A stretch of 64,000 nucleotides of DNA from Sandaracinaceae bacterium. GTDB taxonomy: Bacteria > Myxococcota_A > Polyangia > Polyangiales > Sandaracinaceae. Numbering within the stretch: the stretch's first letter is position 1; every line of letters starts with the position of its first letter. Below are positions 6,942 to 19,914 of the stretch, in pieces. The notes beneath the pieces are model-generated. The model was not told the origin of the DNA. It saw only the letters and a list, made by a program, of their open reading frames with translations, and did not search any database. The stretch spans positions 1-64,000 of the forward strand of contig JACKEC010000026.1 of the NCBI GenBank assembly GCA_020633195.1. Reading direction: 5' to 3'. The translations under genes and the position numbers were made by a program.

Positions 6942-8786
6942 TCAGACCGTCTTGATCTTGAGGTCCGCGAGCTGACGGTCGTCGACCGGGCCCGGGGCGC
7001 CGGTCATCAGGTCGTTGCCGCGCGCGGTCTTCGGGAACGCGAGCACGTCCCGCAGCGACTCGCTCTCGGTCAGCAGCATCGCGAGCCGGTCGAAGCCGAA
7101 CGCGATCCCCCCGTGGGGCGGCGCGCCGTGCTGAAGGCCCTCGAGCAGGAAGCTGAACTTCTCCTTCGCCTCCTCCTCGCTGAGCCCGATCGCGCTGAAG
7201 ACCTTCGCCTGCACCTCGGAGTCGTGCAGACGGATCGAGCCGCCCGCGATCTCGACGCCGTTGAGCACGAGGTCGTAGCGGTGGCAGAGCACGGTGCCCG
7301 GGTCGCTCGTGATGCTGTCGACGCACGCGTCGTGCGGCCGCGTGAACGGGTGGTGCGCGGCGACCCACGTGTCCTTCTGCTCGCCGCGCTCGAAGAGCGG
7401 CGGGTCCACGACCCAGAGCAGGTTCCAGTCGTCGCCCGAGCCGAAGCCCGGGATCAGGCCGAGGTCCTTGCCGAGCTTGAGCCGCAGGTTCGCCATGCAC
7501 GTGTGGACGAGCTGCTCGTCGCCGAACATCAGCAGGATCAGGTCGCCCGGCTGAGCGCCGCACGCCTCGTTGACGGCCAGGCGGAACCCGTCGGTGACCT
7601 GCTTGGCGAACGGGGACTGCGTCCACGCGCCGTCGTCACCGACCTTCGCGCGGCCGAGGCCCTTGGCGCCCATCGTCTTCACGTAGGCCTCGAGCTCGTC
7701 GACCTGCTTGCGGCTCATGGGGTGATCCGCGGGCACGCGCATCGCCTTCACGATCTCCTCGGGCAGATCGACCCGGTACGTCCCGTCCGCGAACTTCGCC
7801 GCGAGGGGCTCGAGCATCCCGATGCCGCCGCCCGCGTGCTCGACGGTGAGCGCGGTCAGGTCGGTGTGGTGCAGGTCGAAGCGGCGGTCCGGCTTGTCGT
7901 TGCCGTACAGGCGCATCGAGTCCTCGAAGCGCAGCCGCGGGAAGGTGCCGTCGGGGTAGCGCTCGGAGAGGTCCACGCCGAGGACCTCCTTCCAGAGCCG
8001 GAAGACGAGCTTCTCGCAGATCGAGAACACGTCGTCCTGGTTCACGAAGGACATCTCGATGTCGATCTGCGTGAACTCGGGCTGCCGGTCGCCGCGCAGG
8101 TCCTCGTCGCGGAAGCACCGCACGATCTGGAAGTAGCGGTCGTAGCCCGCGACCATGAGGAGCTGCTTGAAGAGCTGCGGGCTCTCCGCGAGCGCGTAGA
8201 AGTTGCCCGGGCTGCGCGAGGGCACGAGGAAGTTCCGGGCGCCGCCGGGCGTGTACTTCACCAGGTACGGGGTCTCGACCTCGATGAAGCCGTGCTCCGC
8301 GAGGACGTTCCGCGTGGCGTGGTAGGCCTTGGCGCGCATCCGCAAGTTGCGTTGCAGGATCGGCCGGCGCAGGTCGAGGTAGCGGTGCGCGAGGCGGGTC
8401 TCCTCGGTCGCGTTGACCTCCTCCTGGATCGGGAAGACGGGGGTCTTCGCCGTGTTCAGGATCTCGACCTCGTGGCCGACGACCTCGATGCCGCCGGTGG
8501 GCATCTTGTCGTTCCGCTGCTCACCGCGGTCGCGGACCGTCCCGCGCACCGCGATCACGTACTCCGAGCGCAGCTGCCCCGCGATCGTGAAGGCGGCCTC
8601 GTCCTCGCTCTTGTCGAAGGTGACCTGGGTCAGCCCGTCGCGGTCACGGAGGTCCACGAAGATGACGCCTCCGCGGTCCCGAGTGCGCTGAACCCAGCCC
8701 ATCAGGACCACCTCGGCGTCGACGTCGGAGAGCCTCAGCTCGCCACAGGTGTGGGAACGCTTCAGCTCGTCGATGAACCGGGCCAC
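6942..8786 (-). CDS. aspS: Aspartyl-tRNA synthetase
   Basis: Class II aspartyl-tRNA synthetase of the bacterial type, about 614 residues, charging tRNA with aspartate. An N-terminal OB-fold anticodon domain (THTCGELR...GWVQRTRDRGGVIFVDLRDRDG), class II motif 2 (FRDEDLRGDRQPEFTQID), a GAD insertion domain and motif 3 (GIAFGFDRLAML) are all present. The residue that tends to be Leu in tRNA-Asp-only enzymes and His in dual tRNA-Asp/Asn enzymes is Arg38 (RDRGG), so specificity is unclear. I favour GTG 8786, because GGAGG lies 5 nt upstream; the ATG at 8798 (four residues longer) has its purine stretch directly abutting it. Confidence 0.95.
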   Translation of the reverse strand: MARFIDELKRSHTCGELRLSDVDAEVVLMGWVQRTRDRGGVIFVDLRDRDGLTQVTFDKSEDEAAFTIAGQLRSEYVIAVRGTVRDRGEQRNDKMPTGGIEVVGHEVEILNTAKTPVFPIQEEVNATEETRLAHRYLDLRRPILQRNLRMRAKAYHATRNVLAEHGFIEVETPYLVKYTPGGARNFLVPSRSPGNFYALAESPQLFKQLLMVAGYDRYFQIVRCFRDEDLRGDRQPEFTQIDIEMSFVNQDDVFSICEKLVFRLWKEVLGVDLSERYPDGTFPRLRFEDSMRLYGNDKPDRRFDLHHTDLTALTVEHAGGGIGMLEPLAAKFADGTYRVDLPEEIVKAMRVPADHPMSRKQVDELEAYVKTMGAKGLGRAKVGDDGAWTQSPFAKQVTDGFRLAVNEACGAQPGDLILLMFGDEQLVHTCMANLRLKLGKDLGLIPGFGSGDDWNLLWVVDPPLFERGEQKDTWVAAHHPFTRPHDACVDSITSDPGTVLCHRYDLVLNGVEIAGGSIRLHDSEVQAKVFSAIGLSEEEAKEKFSFLLEGLQHGAPPHGGIAFGFDRLAMLLTESESLRDVLAFPKTARGNDLMTGAPGPVDDRQLADLKIKTV

Positions 8787-8854
8787 GGTCTCCTCCATCT
8801 CCCGAGCCGACGTGGCTCCGGGCCGACCGTGATAGCCGCTCTTCTGGCCCGGCG

Positions 8855-9262
8855 CTACGGGCGCGAGCCGAAGAGCATCCGGCTCGCGAACGCGGCCGCG
8901 CCCATCGGCCCGAACATCCACAGCATCAGGAACAGCGCCGTCGACGGCGGGGGCAGCACCATCCACAGGCCGTAGCAGAGGAACGGGACGAGCATGCTCG
9001 AGAGCCACGCGCGGCCGCCCGTCGGCAGCTGGCGCGTCTTGGACGCGAGCAGGAACACGTCCGACAGCACGAGGAAGACCCCCATCGTGCAGCCGAAGAA
9101 GGTCGACCACATCATCAGCACGGCCCAGTCGTCGACGGTGCCGTGCGTGAGGGCGGCGGCGCCGATGGCGAACGCGCCGAGGGTCGCGACGCCCCACATC
9201 ACGAGGAGGGGGCCGAGCAGCGTGGGCATGAGCCAGGGGCGCAGTGACGTCATGCCTCTCAT
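8855..9262 (-). CDS. Small four-helix membrane protein, unknown
   Basis: A 135-residue, very hydrophobic protein with about four transmembrane helices (residues 10-35, 45-70, 85-105, 108-128), short loops and a basic C-terminus. No conserved motif is recognised. It lies 68 bp upstream of aspS on the same strand and could share its transcript. The start may instead be the Met four codons in (9253). It is divergent from the small exported protein at 9337. Confidence 0.55.
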   Translation of the reverse strand: MRGMTSLRPWLMPTLLGPLLVMWGVATLGAFAIGAAALTHGTVDDWAVLMMWSTFFGCTMGVFLVLSDVFLLASKTRQLPTGGRAWLSSMLVPFLCYGLWMVLPPPSTALFLMLWMFGPMGAAAFASRMLFGSRP

Positions 9263-9336
9263 TACGACGTGTTTCGGAGAATGTTCCAGTCCTAGTTGCG
9301 TCTGAGGCTGCGACCTGGCTCGATCGGGTTCGTCTC

Positions 9337-9750
9337 ATGTTGCGTCGTTGGATCCTCGTCCCCGCGATCTCGATCGCCGTCCTCGTCCCGACCGCCCTCG
9401 CCCAGGTGCCGCGGCAGGCCTCCGAGCTCCGGTGGCACACGTTCGTCGCGGGCCAGAACCGCAGCTCCGAGCGCGTGCCCGTGACCGACGAGCCCGGCCG
9501 CATCGATCTGGGCGACAGCCCCTGGAGCTGCGGCTACGCGCGCACGCGCTACGCCGGCGTCGGCACGTCCGAGTGGAGCGTGCAGCGCGTCCTCGCCTGC
9601 CGCCGCGGCCCCGCCACGGTGAGCTCCACGTCCTGGTGCCGGGTCGCGGGCGGGCACCTCCAGGACCACGCCGCGACCCTGAGCCTCGGCACCGTCGGCC
9701 AGACCGACCACGTGACCGTCACGCTCTCCTGCGACCCCCAGGGGCGCTGA
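9337..9750 (+). CDS. Small exported Cys-containing protein, unknown
   Basis: A 137-residue protein with a strong signal peptide (MLRRWILVPAISIAVLVPTALAQ). The mature domain is strand-rich and has four Cys residues (WSCGY, LACRR, SWCRV, LSCDP), consistent with two disulfides in a secreted or periplasmic beta-sandwich. I do not recognise the family. The ATG at 9337 was preferred over upstream starts because it places the signal peptide at the N-terminus. It converges on the VCBS lipoprotein gene with 4 bp between stops. Confidence 0.55.
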   Translation: MLRRWILVPAISIAVLVPTALAQVPRQASELRWHTFVAGQNRSSERVPVTDEPGRIDLGDSPWSCGYARTRYAGVGTSEWSVQRVLACRRGPATVSSTSWCRVAGGHLQDHAATLSLGTVGQTDHVTVTLSCDPQGR

Positions 9751-9754
9751 CCCG

Positions 9755-12004
<2,250 letters not shown>

Positions 12005-12010
12005 GCTCCA

Positions 12011-12016
12011 ACGCTA
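12011..12016 (-). promoter_or_regulatory. Leaderless -10 box TAGCGT
   Basis: TAGCGT, 6 nt before the ATG at 12004. The divergent gene at 12039 has its own box (GATGCT, 12027-12032, also 6 nt from its ATG), so the 34-bp spacer holds two back-to-back promoters. Confidence 0.45.
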
Positions 12017-12038
12017 GCACCCATGCGATGCTCCGAGG

Positions 12039-12779
12039 ATGGACGACATCGCCCCCTCCGAGCGCGAGCTGCGGGTTCAGCTCGCGGGCCTCTACCGCAT
12101 CTTCCACCACCTCGGCTGGACCGAGCTCATCTACAACCACATCAGCGCGCACGTCCCCGACAGCGACCACTTCCTCATCAACCCGTACGGGCTCGCGTAC
12201 GACGAGGTCACCGCGTCCAACCTCGTGAAGGTCGATCTCGCGGGGAACATCGTCGGGTCGAGCGATCACCCCATCAACCCGGCGGGGTTCGTGATCCACA
12301 GCGCGATCCACGGCGCGCGCCACGACGTCGGCTGCGTCGCGCACACGCACACCACCGCCGGCTCCGCCGTGGCGTGTCAGGCCGAGGGGCTCCGAGGCGA
12401 CAACTTCTATTCCTGTCTCGTCGCCGACCACGTCGCCTATCACGACTTCGAGGGCATCACCGTCCGCGAGGGCGAGCGCGCGCGGCTCGTCGCGAGCCTC
12501 GGCGACAGGAACTTCCTGATCCTGCGCAACCACGGCCTCCTCGCCTGCGGCGCCGACGTGGCCGCGTGCTTCGTCAACCTCTGGGTCCTGCAGCGCGCCT
12601 GCGAGATCCAGGTCGCCACCGACTCGGGCGGCAACGACCCGATCCCGATCCAGCCGGAGGCGAAGGCCGCCTCCGCGAAGGGCCTCGAGGTCATGATGGC
12701 GCAGGCCGGCCACGGCCGACTCGAGTACGCCGCCCTGCTCCGCCGCGTCGACCGCATCGACCCGAGCTACAAGGACTGA
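12039..12779 (+). CDS. Class II aldolase/adducin family protein
   Basis: A 246-residue member of the class II aldolase/adducin fold. The zinc ligands expected in active enzymes are visible: HTHT (His102, His104) and NHGLL (His165), with the N-terminal NHISAHVP segment typical of the family. Known members are fuculose- or ribulose-phosphate aldolases/epimerases; this one resembles the catabolic or uncharacterised branch, and its substrate cannot be read from sequence. It stands alone between a surface lipoprotein and a kinase. It converges on the kinase gene with 1 bp between the stops. Confidence 0.8.
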   Translation: MDDIAPSERELRVQLAGLYRIFHHLGWTELIYNHISAHVPDSDHFLINPYGLAYDEVTASNLVKVDLAGNIVGSSDHPINPAGFVIHSAIHGARHDVGCVAHTHTTAGSAVACQAEGLRGDNFYSCLVADHVAYHDFEGITVREGERARLVASLGDRNFLILRNHGLLACGADVAACFVNLWVLQRACEIQVATDSGGNDPIPIQPEAKAASAKGLEVMMAQAGHGRLEYAALLRRVDRIDPSYKD

Positions 12780-12780
12780 G

Positions 12781-13665
12781 CTAGCTCGTGACGTAGCTGG
12801 AGAAGAGCGACGTCAGCCGCAGCGCCTCGGCCATCGACTCGGCGTCCTGGAAGCGGTCGGCGGGCTTCTTCGCGAGCGCGGTCAGGATCACGCGATCGAC
12901 GTCGCTGGTGAGCTCGGGCCGGCGCGTGCTCGGCGCGGGCGGCATGCTCTCGGTCACCGCGATCAGGAGCTGCGCGGTGCGCCCGGTGAACGGGGGGCTG
13001 CCGGTGAGGAGACGGTAGAGCAGCACCCCGACGGCGTAGATGTCGGTGCGCTGATCGATGGAGCCGTCCTCGTAGAGCTGCTCGGGCGCGATGTACTGGA
13101 TGTCGCCGAGGAACGAGCCGGGCCGCGTCAGGATCGAGTCGCCTTCGCCGCCGAAGCGCCGCGAGACGCCGAAGTCGAGGACCTTGAGCACCTCGCCGTC
13201 GCGGGTCTCCGCCATGAACACGTTCTGCGGCCGCAGGTCGCGGTGCACGATCTGGTTCTCGTGCGCGACCGCGAGCGCGTACAGCAGCTCCTGCCCCGCC
13301 TTCATCGCGTCGTGGATGCTGAACGGCCCGATGCGCAGCAGGCGCTCCTCGAGCGTCTCGCCGACGAGGAACTCCATCGCGAGGAAGGCCCGGCCGTCCT
13401 CGAGCCGGCCGACCTCGTAGATCTCCACGATGTTCGGGTGGCTCAACGAGCCCGCGAGCTTCGCCTCGCGCGCGAAGCGTCGCTCCGACTCTTCGTCGGT
13501 CTTCGCGAGCACCTTCACCGCGGCCTTGCGCTCGAGCAGCTTGTGGGTCGCCTCGTAGACGACGCTGTTCTCGCCCCAGCCGATCGGCTGCGCCAGCTCG
13601 TACTTGCCCGCCAGGACCATCCCGGGGGGCAGCGAGTTCGGGTTGAACGGGGGGCGAGGGTGCAC
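12781..13665 (-). CDS. Soluble serine/threonine protein kinase
   Basis: A 294-residue kinase consisting of the catalytic domain only, with no membrane helix. Visible elements: Gly-rich loop GWGENSVV (29-36), AVK lysine (Lys51), catalytic loop HRDLRPQN (141-148), DFG (164-166) and APE (193-195). The usual lysine of HRDLKPxN is Arg145, a conservative change also found in some active kinases. The start is GTG, with TATCCT 9 nt upstream, in a spacer shared with the divergent gene at 13735. Its substrate is unknown; the neighbouring kinase gene at 14473 may act in the same signalling network. Confidence 0.88.
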   Translation of the reverse strand: MHPRPPFNPNSLPPGMVLAGKYELAQPIGWGENSVVYEATHKLLERKAAVKVLAKTDEESERRFAREAKLAGSLSHPNIVEIYEVGRLEDGRAFLAMEFLVGETLEERLLRIGPFSIHDAMKAGQELLYALAVAHENQIVHRDLRPQNVFMAETRDGEVLKVLDFGVSRRFGGEGDSILTRPGSFLGDIQYIAPEQLYEDGSIDQRTDIYAVGVLLYRLLTGSPPFTGRTAQLLIAVTESMPPAPSTRRPELTSDVDRVILTALAKKPADRFQDAESMAEALRLTSLFSSYVTS

Positions 13666-13722
13666 GTCGCCCCGAGGATACCAAGCTCACGCCCCCCGAG
13701 AAGCCACCGCGAGCATTTGCCG

Positions 13723-13728
13723 TATCCT
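13723..13728 (+). promoter_or_regulatory. Leaderless -10 box TATCCT
   Basis: TATCCT, 6 nt before the GTG at 13735. A second TATCCT at 13675-13680 on the other strand faces the divergent kinase gene. Confidence 0.5.
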
Positions 13729-13734
13729 GGCTTC

Positions 13735-14439
13735 GTGAACCGGGTCCTCCTCGCGGTCGCGCTGATCGTCGCCTCGCCGGCGATCGCGGCCGCGCAGGAC
13801 CTCGAGCCCGACCCCATCCCGAGCCCCGACGAGCCGTCCGACGAGGACCTGATCCGGTGGGCGTCGCGCGAGGTCGGGCGGCAGGCGGGGCGCTCGATCG
13901 GCGAGCACCCGCCGGTCCCGCCGGACCCGTACCTCGGCACCGGAGCCGGCCCCGAGCTGCATTTGCCCGACGAAGAGGGCCGCCTCGTGCTGCGCCTGCT
14001 CGCCGAGACCGGCGGCGGTCTGCTCGGCGTCGGCGCCGGGGGCGGCCTCGGCGCGCTGTTGGTGTGGGCCTTCAACGAGGGGAACGCGAGCCCGGACGCG
14101 CTCGCGATCGCGTGGGGGGCGGCGGTGATCCTGGGATCCCTGGGGGTCACTGGCGGCGTGACCCTCACCGCGGACTGGATGGGCGGCCGCGGCAATTTCG
14201 GGCACGCGTTCCTCGGTCAGCTCGTCGGCGCGGTCGCCGCGCTGCCGCTCGTCGCGCTGGGCCTGGCCAACGATTCACCGGCCCTCGCGCTCGTCGCGGC
14301 GGGCCTGCTGCCGCTCGCGGGCGCGATCCTGGGCTACGAGATCGGCCACATGGACCGCGCGGGCGCGGGGGGCCCGACCGCCTATGTGGTGCCCACGATG
14401 AACGGAGCGCTCGCAGGAGTGGCGGGGCCGCTTCCCTGA
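13735..14439 (+). CDS. Exported Gly/Ala-rich membrane protein, unknown
   Basis: A 234-residue protein. The GTG start gives a signal peptide (residues 1-20, ending IAAAQ). An acidic, Pro-rich stretch follows, then three to four hydrophobic segments (about 90-115, 118-140, 150-175, 180-200) with GxxxG-like glycines. It ends in a short polar tail. I recognise no family. Only 33 bp separate it from the following kinase gene, so the two are probably co-transcribed. Confidence 0.55.
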   Translation: MNRVLLAVALIVASPAIAAAQDLEPDPIPSPDEPSDEDLIRWASREVGRQAGRSIGEHPPVPPDPYLGTGAGPELHLPDEEGRLVLRLLAETGGGLLGVGAGGGLGALLVWAFNEGNASPDALAIAWGAAVILGSLGVTGGVTLTADWMGGRGNFGHAFLGQLVGAVAALPLVALGLANDSPALALVAAGLLPLAGAILGYEIGHMDRAGAGGPTAYVVPTMNGALAGVAGPLP

Positions 14440-14472
14440 TTGCTACGCTGCGGGCCGAGCGGGGAGTCCAGA

Positions 14473-16461
<1,989 letters not shown>

Positions 16462-16468
16462 TCGCCTC

Positions 16469-17272
16469 GTGACCCCCGAGAGCCCCAGCGACCCGCCGCT
16501 GCGCTTCGCCTGGACCGCGGCGGGCCCGTTCGCCTTCACCGACGAGGGCGCGGGTCCGCCGCTCGTGCTGGTCCACGGGCTGCCGGGATCGTCGCGCGAC
16601 TTCCGCTGGCTGTGCAGCGCCCTCGGACACGACGTGCGCTCGATCCGCGTGGAGCAGCCCGGCTTCGGGCAGACGCCGTGGACCACCGAGTCGGGCACCA
16701 CCCTCGCGCACCGCGCGCGCTTCGTCCTCGAGGCCGTCGACGCGCTCGGCGTCGATCGCTTCCGCGTGCTCGGTCACTCCATCGGAGGTCCCGTGGCGAT
16801 GGCGGTGGCGGCGCGCGCGGCGGCGCGGTGCGACGGGCTCGCGCTGATCGCGTCGGTGGGCCTGCACCCGCACCGCCTCGCCCGCCGCACGCCGCGGCGC
16901 CCCGAGCTCGCCCGTCCGCTGACCTGGCGGCCCGTGCAGCGCCTCGTCCTGCCGGAGCTGCGCCGGGGCTTCGCGCGGGCCGGGTTCCCCGCGAGCACCC
17001 CCGAGGGCGAGATGATCCAGTGCACCCGCGTCTTCGGGAGCCTCGACTTCGCGCACAACCGCGCCGCCGCCTTCGGCGTCCGAGCGCCCTCGCTGATCGC
17101 GTGGGCCGAGGACGACGCGCTCGTCGAGCCCGCGATCGGGCTCTCGCTCTCGCAGGTGCTCCCCGACGGCCCGCGCCTCCCCTTCGCCACGGGCGGCCAC
17201 AACATCCAGAAGACCCGCGCGGTCGAGCTCGCCGACGCGCTGCGCGCCTGGATGCGAATCCCGACGGCCTGA
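16469..17272 (+). CDS. Alpha/beta hydrolase
   Basis: A 267-residue alpha/beta-hydrolase with the oxyanion motif LVHGLPGSS (34-42), nucleophile elbow GHSIGG (Ser104), probable acid in WAEDDALV and catalytic His in TGGHNIQ near the C-terminus. Substrate not deducible; the family includes esterases, epoxide hydrolases and lactonases. The GTG start lies 7 nt after the kinase stop with no evident ribosome site, so it is probably translated by coupling in the same transcript. Confidence 0.8.
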   Translation: MTPESPSDPPLRFAWTAAGPFAFTDEGAGPPLVLVHGLPGSSRDFRWLCSALGHDVRSIRVEQPGFGQTPWTTESGTTLAHRARFVLEAVDALGVDRFRVLGHSIGGPVAMAVAARAAARCDGLALIASVGLHPHRLARRTPRRPELARPLTWRPVQRLVLPELRRGFARAGFPASTPEGEMIQCTRVFGSLDFAHNRAAAFGVRAPSLIAWAEDDALVEPAIGLSLSQVLPDGPRLPFATGGHNIQKTRAVELADALRAWMRIPTA

Positions 17273-17288
17273 CCGCGCGAGGATCCCG

Positions 17289-17294
17289 CATACT
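17289..17294 (+). promoter_or_regulatory. Candidate leaderless -10 box CATACT
   Basis: CATACT, 6 nt before the ATG at 17301. It differs from TATACT only in the first base. Confidence 0.4.
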
Positions 17295-17300
17295 CGCGGA

Positions 17301-18392
17301 ATGGGCGTCCGCGACTTCATTCAGAGCGGGGTCGGGCAGATGTCCGTGGCGCGGCCCTCCGATGGCCTCCGCCACATCACCTGCCCGTACCGCATGGGCT
17401 CGCCGCCGGTGTTCTCGCAGCTCAGCGTCGAGGGGACCGAGGCGGCGGTGTTCTTCCGTCACGGTCAGGTCCTCGGCGTCCTCGGGCCGGGGCGCCACTC
17501 GCTGTCGGCCACCGGCACGCCCTTCCTCGAGACGGCCAAGAGCACCGACGGCCAGCGCTACGAGTGCGACGTCATCTTCGTCACTACCGCCGCCACGCGC
17601 CTCGTCCTCGACGGATCGGTCGGCGAGCTCACCGACGTCTCGGGTCGCAGAGTGGAATTCTTCTTGCTCGGCGCGGTGACCGTCTCGACCAGCAACCCCG
17701 CGGCGGTGGTCGCCCAGGGCGTCGGCGTCGGCGGCAGCGGTGACTCTTTCGACCGCATGGTCGTGCAGCGCGCGATGCAGGGCGTCCGGCAGCGGCTCCC
17801 CTACGTGCTCGAGCACGGCCTCGCGAGCCCGAGCGATCTGACCACGGTCGGGCCGGCGCTGCTGAACGCGGGCCGGGCCGATCACCTCGGCCTCGCGCCC
17901 ACCGGGCTCGAGCTCCGCGCGGTCGAGGTGAGCCGGCTGGTGTCCCGCGAGAACCGGCCCCCGGCCGGCGTGGAGGCGTCGCAGCGGCGCGCCGAGGCGG
18001 CCGTGGACGAGGCGCTCCCGACCCACCAGTCGTGCCGGTTCGGGGCGGCGCGGCTGCCCGTCTGGGACACCGCCCACGAGATGGAGGCGCACGTCAGCGT
18101 GGTCGGCTACTTCGAGGGCGACCCGATCGGCGGCGAGCACCAGGCCTGGCTGAAGGAGACGATGATCGGGTCGATCCGTCAGGCGCTCGGGACCTGGACG
18201 GGCAGCGTCCTCGACCTGCCCGGCAAGGCCGACGAGTGGGCGCGCTACGTGACGCAGGTCGTCGCTCCGCAGCTCGCGCACCGCGCCAAGCTCCGCGGGC
18301 GCGTGGTCATCGAGGGCGTCGAGATCGACCCGCAGGAGGTCGCGGAGCTCAAGCGCCGGCGCGGCGCGAAGCTCGTCGGGCGTCCCTGGTAG
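17301..18392 (+). CDS. SPFH-domain (band 7-like) protein
   Basis: A 363-residue protein with an N-terminal amphipathic segment and an SPFH-like domain (residues about 40-240): GQVLGVLGPGRHSLSATGTPFLE and the RMVVQRAMQGVRQRLPYVL helix, followed by 'GLELRAVEVSRLV', match bacterial SPFH proteins of the virion-core/YdjI-like group rather than classical stomatins. No membrane helix is obvious. It probably forms an oligomeric scaffold. The C-terminal third (about 255-363) is a mixed region of unknown role that ends in a basic tail. Confidence 0.65.
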   Translation: MGVRDFIQSGVGQMSVARPSDGLRHITCPYRMGSPPVFSQLSVEGTEAAVFFRHGQVLGVLGPGRHSLSATGTPFLETAKSTDGQRYECDVIFVTTAATRLVLDGSVGELTDVSGRRVEFFLLGAVTVSTSNPAAVVAQGVGVGGSGDSFDRMVVQRAMQGVRQRLPYVLEHGLASPSDLTTVGPALLNAGRADHLGLAPTGLELRAVEVSRLVSRENRPPAGVEASQRRAEAAVDEALPTHQSCRFGAARLPVWDTAHEMEAHVSVVGYFEGDPIGGEHQAWLKETMIGSIRQALGTWTGSVLDLPGKADEWARYVTQVVAPQLAHRAKLRGRVVIEGVEIDPQEVAELKRRRGAKLVGRPW

Positions 18393-18453
18393 CTCTCGAT
18401 CGATCGTATCGGTGACTCTTGCCTGAGTTACTCGCGGTGCTACATGCACCGAC

Positions 18454-19902
18454 ATGCGACCCGCTGGTCTTCTGCTCGCGCTCGGCCTCGTGGCCTGCGC
18501 CGTCCCTTCGGAGCTCGATCACGCACCCGCGCCGCTGCTCGGGGCGGCCGACGGCACCGACTCCGCGGACCGCTCCTGTCAGGTGATCCTGCGGACGCTC
18601 CGCCGCGCCGCCGAGGCGGACGGCCGGCCCGCGACGCTCTGCGCCGACGGGATGTGCTGGCTCTCGTTCGACGCGACGGTGGACGTCTCCGACGCGGCGA
18701 TCGCCGACGGCGGCGTGCCCGAGGTGCTCTTCCGCGACCCCGACGGGGCCGACGGTTGGCTCGCCTCGACCGACGCGCGCCCGGTCGCGGGCGCCGAGAG
18801 CGGCTTCAGCCGCTTCGTGGTCCGCTTCGGGCGCGGCGCGATCCGCGACGGGATGACGGCCACCGCGCTGAGCCGCGCGCGCCTCGAGGTCATCGCGTAC
18901 CTGCGCGCGCCGAGCGGCAGCCGCGTGTTCGACCACAACGAGCGCCCCGGCGACTTCGACGATCTCGTCGTCCACGGGCCGAGCCAGTTCGCGTTCGACT
19001 CCGACCCCGCGATCTGCCTCGCCGCCGCCGCGCCCTCCGCGGACGCGACGATCACCTTCGACGCGGCGTTCGGTCACTCCGTCGAGGGCGCGCTCGTCCG
19101 AGGCGGGACGCTCGCGATCGACTACGACCCGGCGCGGCTGCCCCAGTGCATCGGCGACAGCTACATGGCCCGCCGCGCGTGGGACACGCTCGCGTGGGTC
19201 CGCGTGCTCCCGAGCGGCGAGGTGCTGCCCTACCAGTCGGTCATCGCGTGCGACGACGAGCGCTGCGACGCGCCGCGCGGGCGCCCCGCGCGCTTCGACC
19301 TGCCAGCCGACGCGGAGGCGGTCGAGCTGTGGTTCAGCACCTCGGGCCGGTCCTGCGGCGTCCACTACGACAGCGACTTCGGCCGCAACTACAGGTTCGA
19401 CATCCAGCGCCCGGTGGGCTGGGTCGGCGGCCTCGTCGCGAAGATCTCCCGCGCCGGCGGCGCGCCGTGCGAGGGCGCCGAGGCCTTCGACGTGGACGGC
19501 TCGGTCGGCTTCGGGACCTGGGCCCGCACGCGCTCGATCACGAGCCACGTCTGCTTCCGCGTGTGGTCCGAGGGCGTCACCGATCACGACGATCCGGCGC
19601 TCGCCTCCGCGGTCCAGGCGTCGCTCGCCTGCACCTGGGACGGCGAGACCGAGGCCCGCCACCACGGCGTGACGTTCGACGCGCGGGTCGGCAACGACGC
19701 GCGCTATCGCGCGGACCTGCGCGGGCTCGACCCGTTCGCTTCGTACCGATGCCCCGAGGTCCCCACGACCCGCGAGGGCGACTACGAGGTGGCCGGCGCC
19801 TCGTGCGTGATCGAGGTCAACGGCGCGTCCTGGGGTGAGCTCCGCCTCGCGTTCTCCGACTACCCGGACAACGCGTGGCGCGCGGCCAACTGCGCACCCT
19901 GA
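18454..19902 (+). CDS. Exported lipoprotein, DUF6209-like
   Basis: A 482-residue lipoprotein (GLVAC lipobox, Cys15). The central part, 'VEGALVRGGTLAIDYDPARLPQC' onward to 'CGVHYDSDFGRNYRF', resembles the domain I remember as DUF6209 in myxobacterial proteins: a beta-sandwich with conserved DYDxxRLPxC and HYDSDFGxNY patches. Around a dozen Cys residues suggest disulfides. Two further beta domains flank it. Function unknown. TACATG lies 7 nt before the ATG. It converges on the HlyIII-type gene with 12 bp between. Confidence 0.6.
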   Translation: MRPAGLLLALGLVACAVPSELDHAPAPLLGAADGTDSADRSCQVILRTLRRAAEADGRPATLCADGMCWLSFDATVDVSDAAIADGGVPEVLFRDPDGADGWLASTDARPVAGAESGFSRFVVRFGRGAIRDGMTATALSRARLEVIAYLRAPSGSRVFDHNERPGDFDDLVVHGPSQFAFDSDPAICLAAAAPSADATITFDAAFGHSVEGALVRGGTLAIDYDPARLPQCIGDSYMARRAWDTLAWVRVLPSGEVLPYQSVIACDDERCDAPRGRPARFDLPADAEAVELWFSTSGRSCGVHYDSDFGRNYRFDIQRPVGWVGGLVAKISRAGGAPCEGAEAFDVDGSVGFGTWARTRSITSHVCFRVWSEGVTDHDDPALASAVQASLACTWDGETEARHHGVTFDARVGNDARYRADLRGLDPFASYRCPEVPTTREGDYEVAGASCVIEVNGASWGELRLAFSDYPDNAWRAANCAP

Positions 19903-19914
19903 ACGCTCGCGAGG

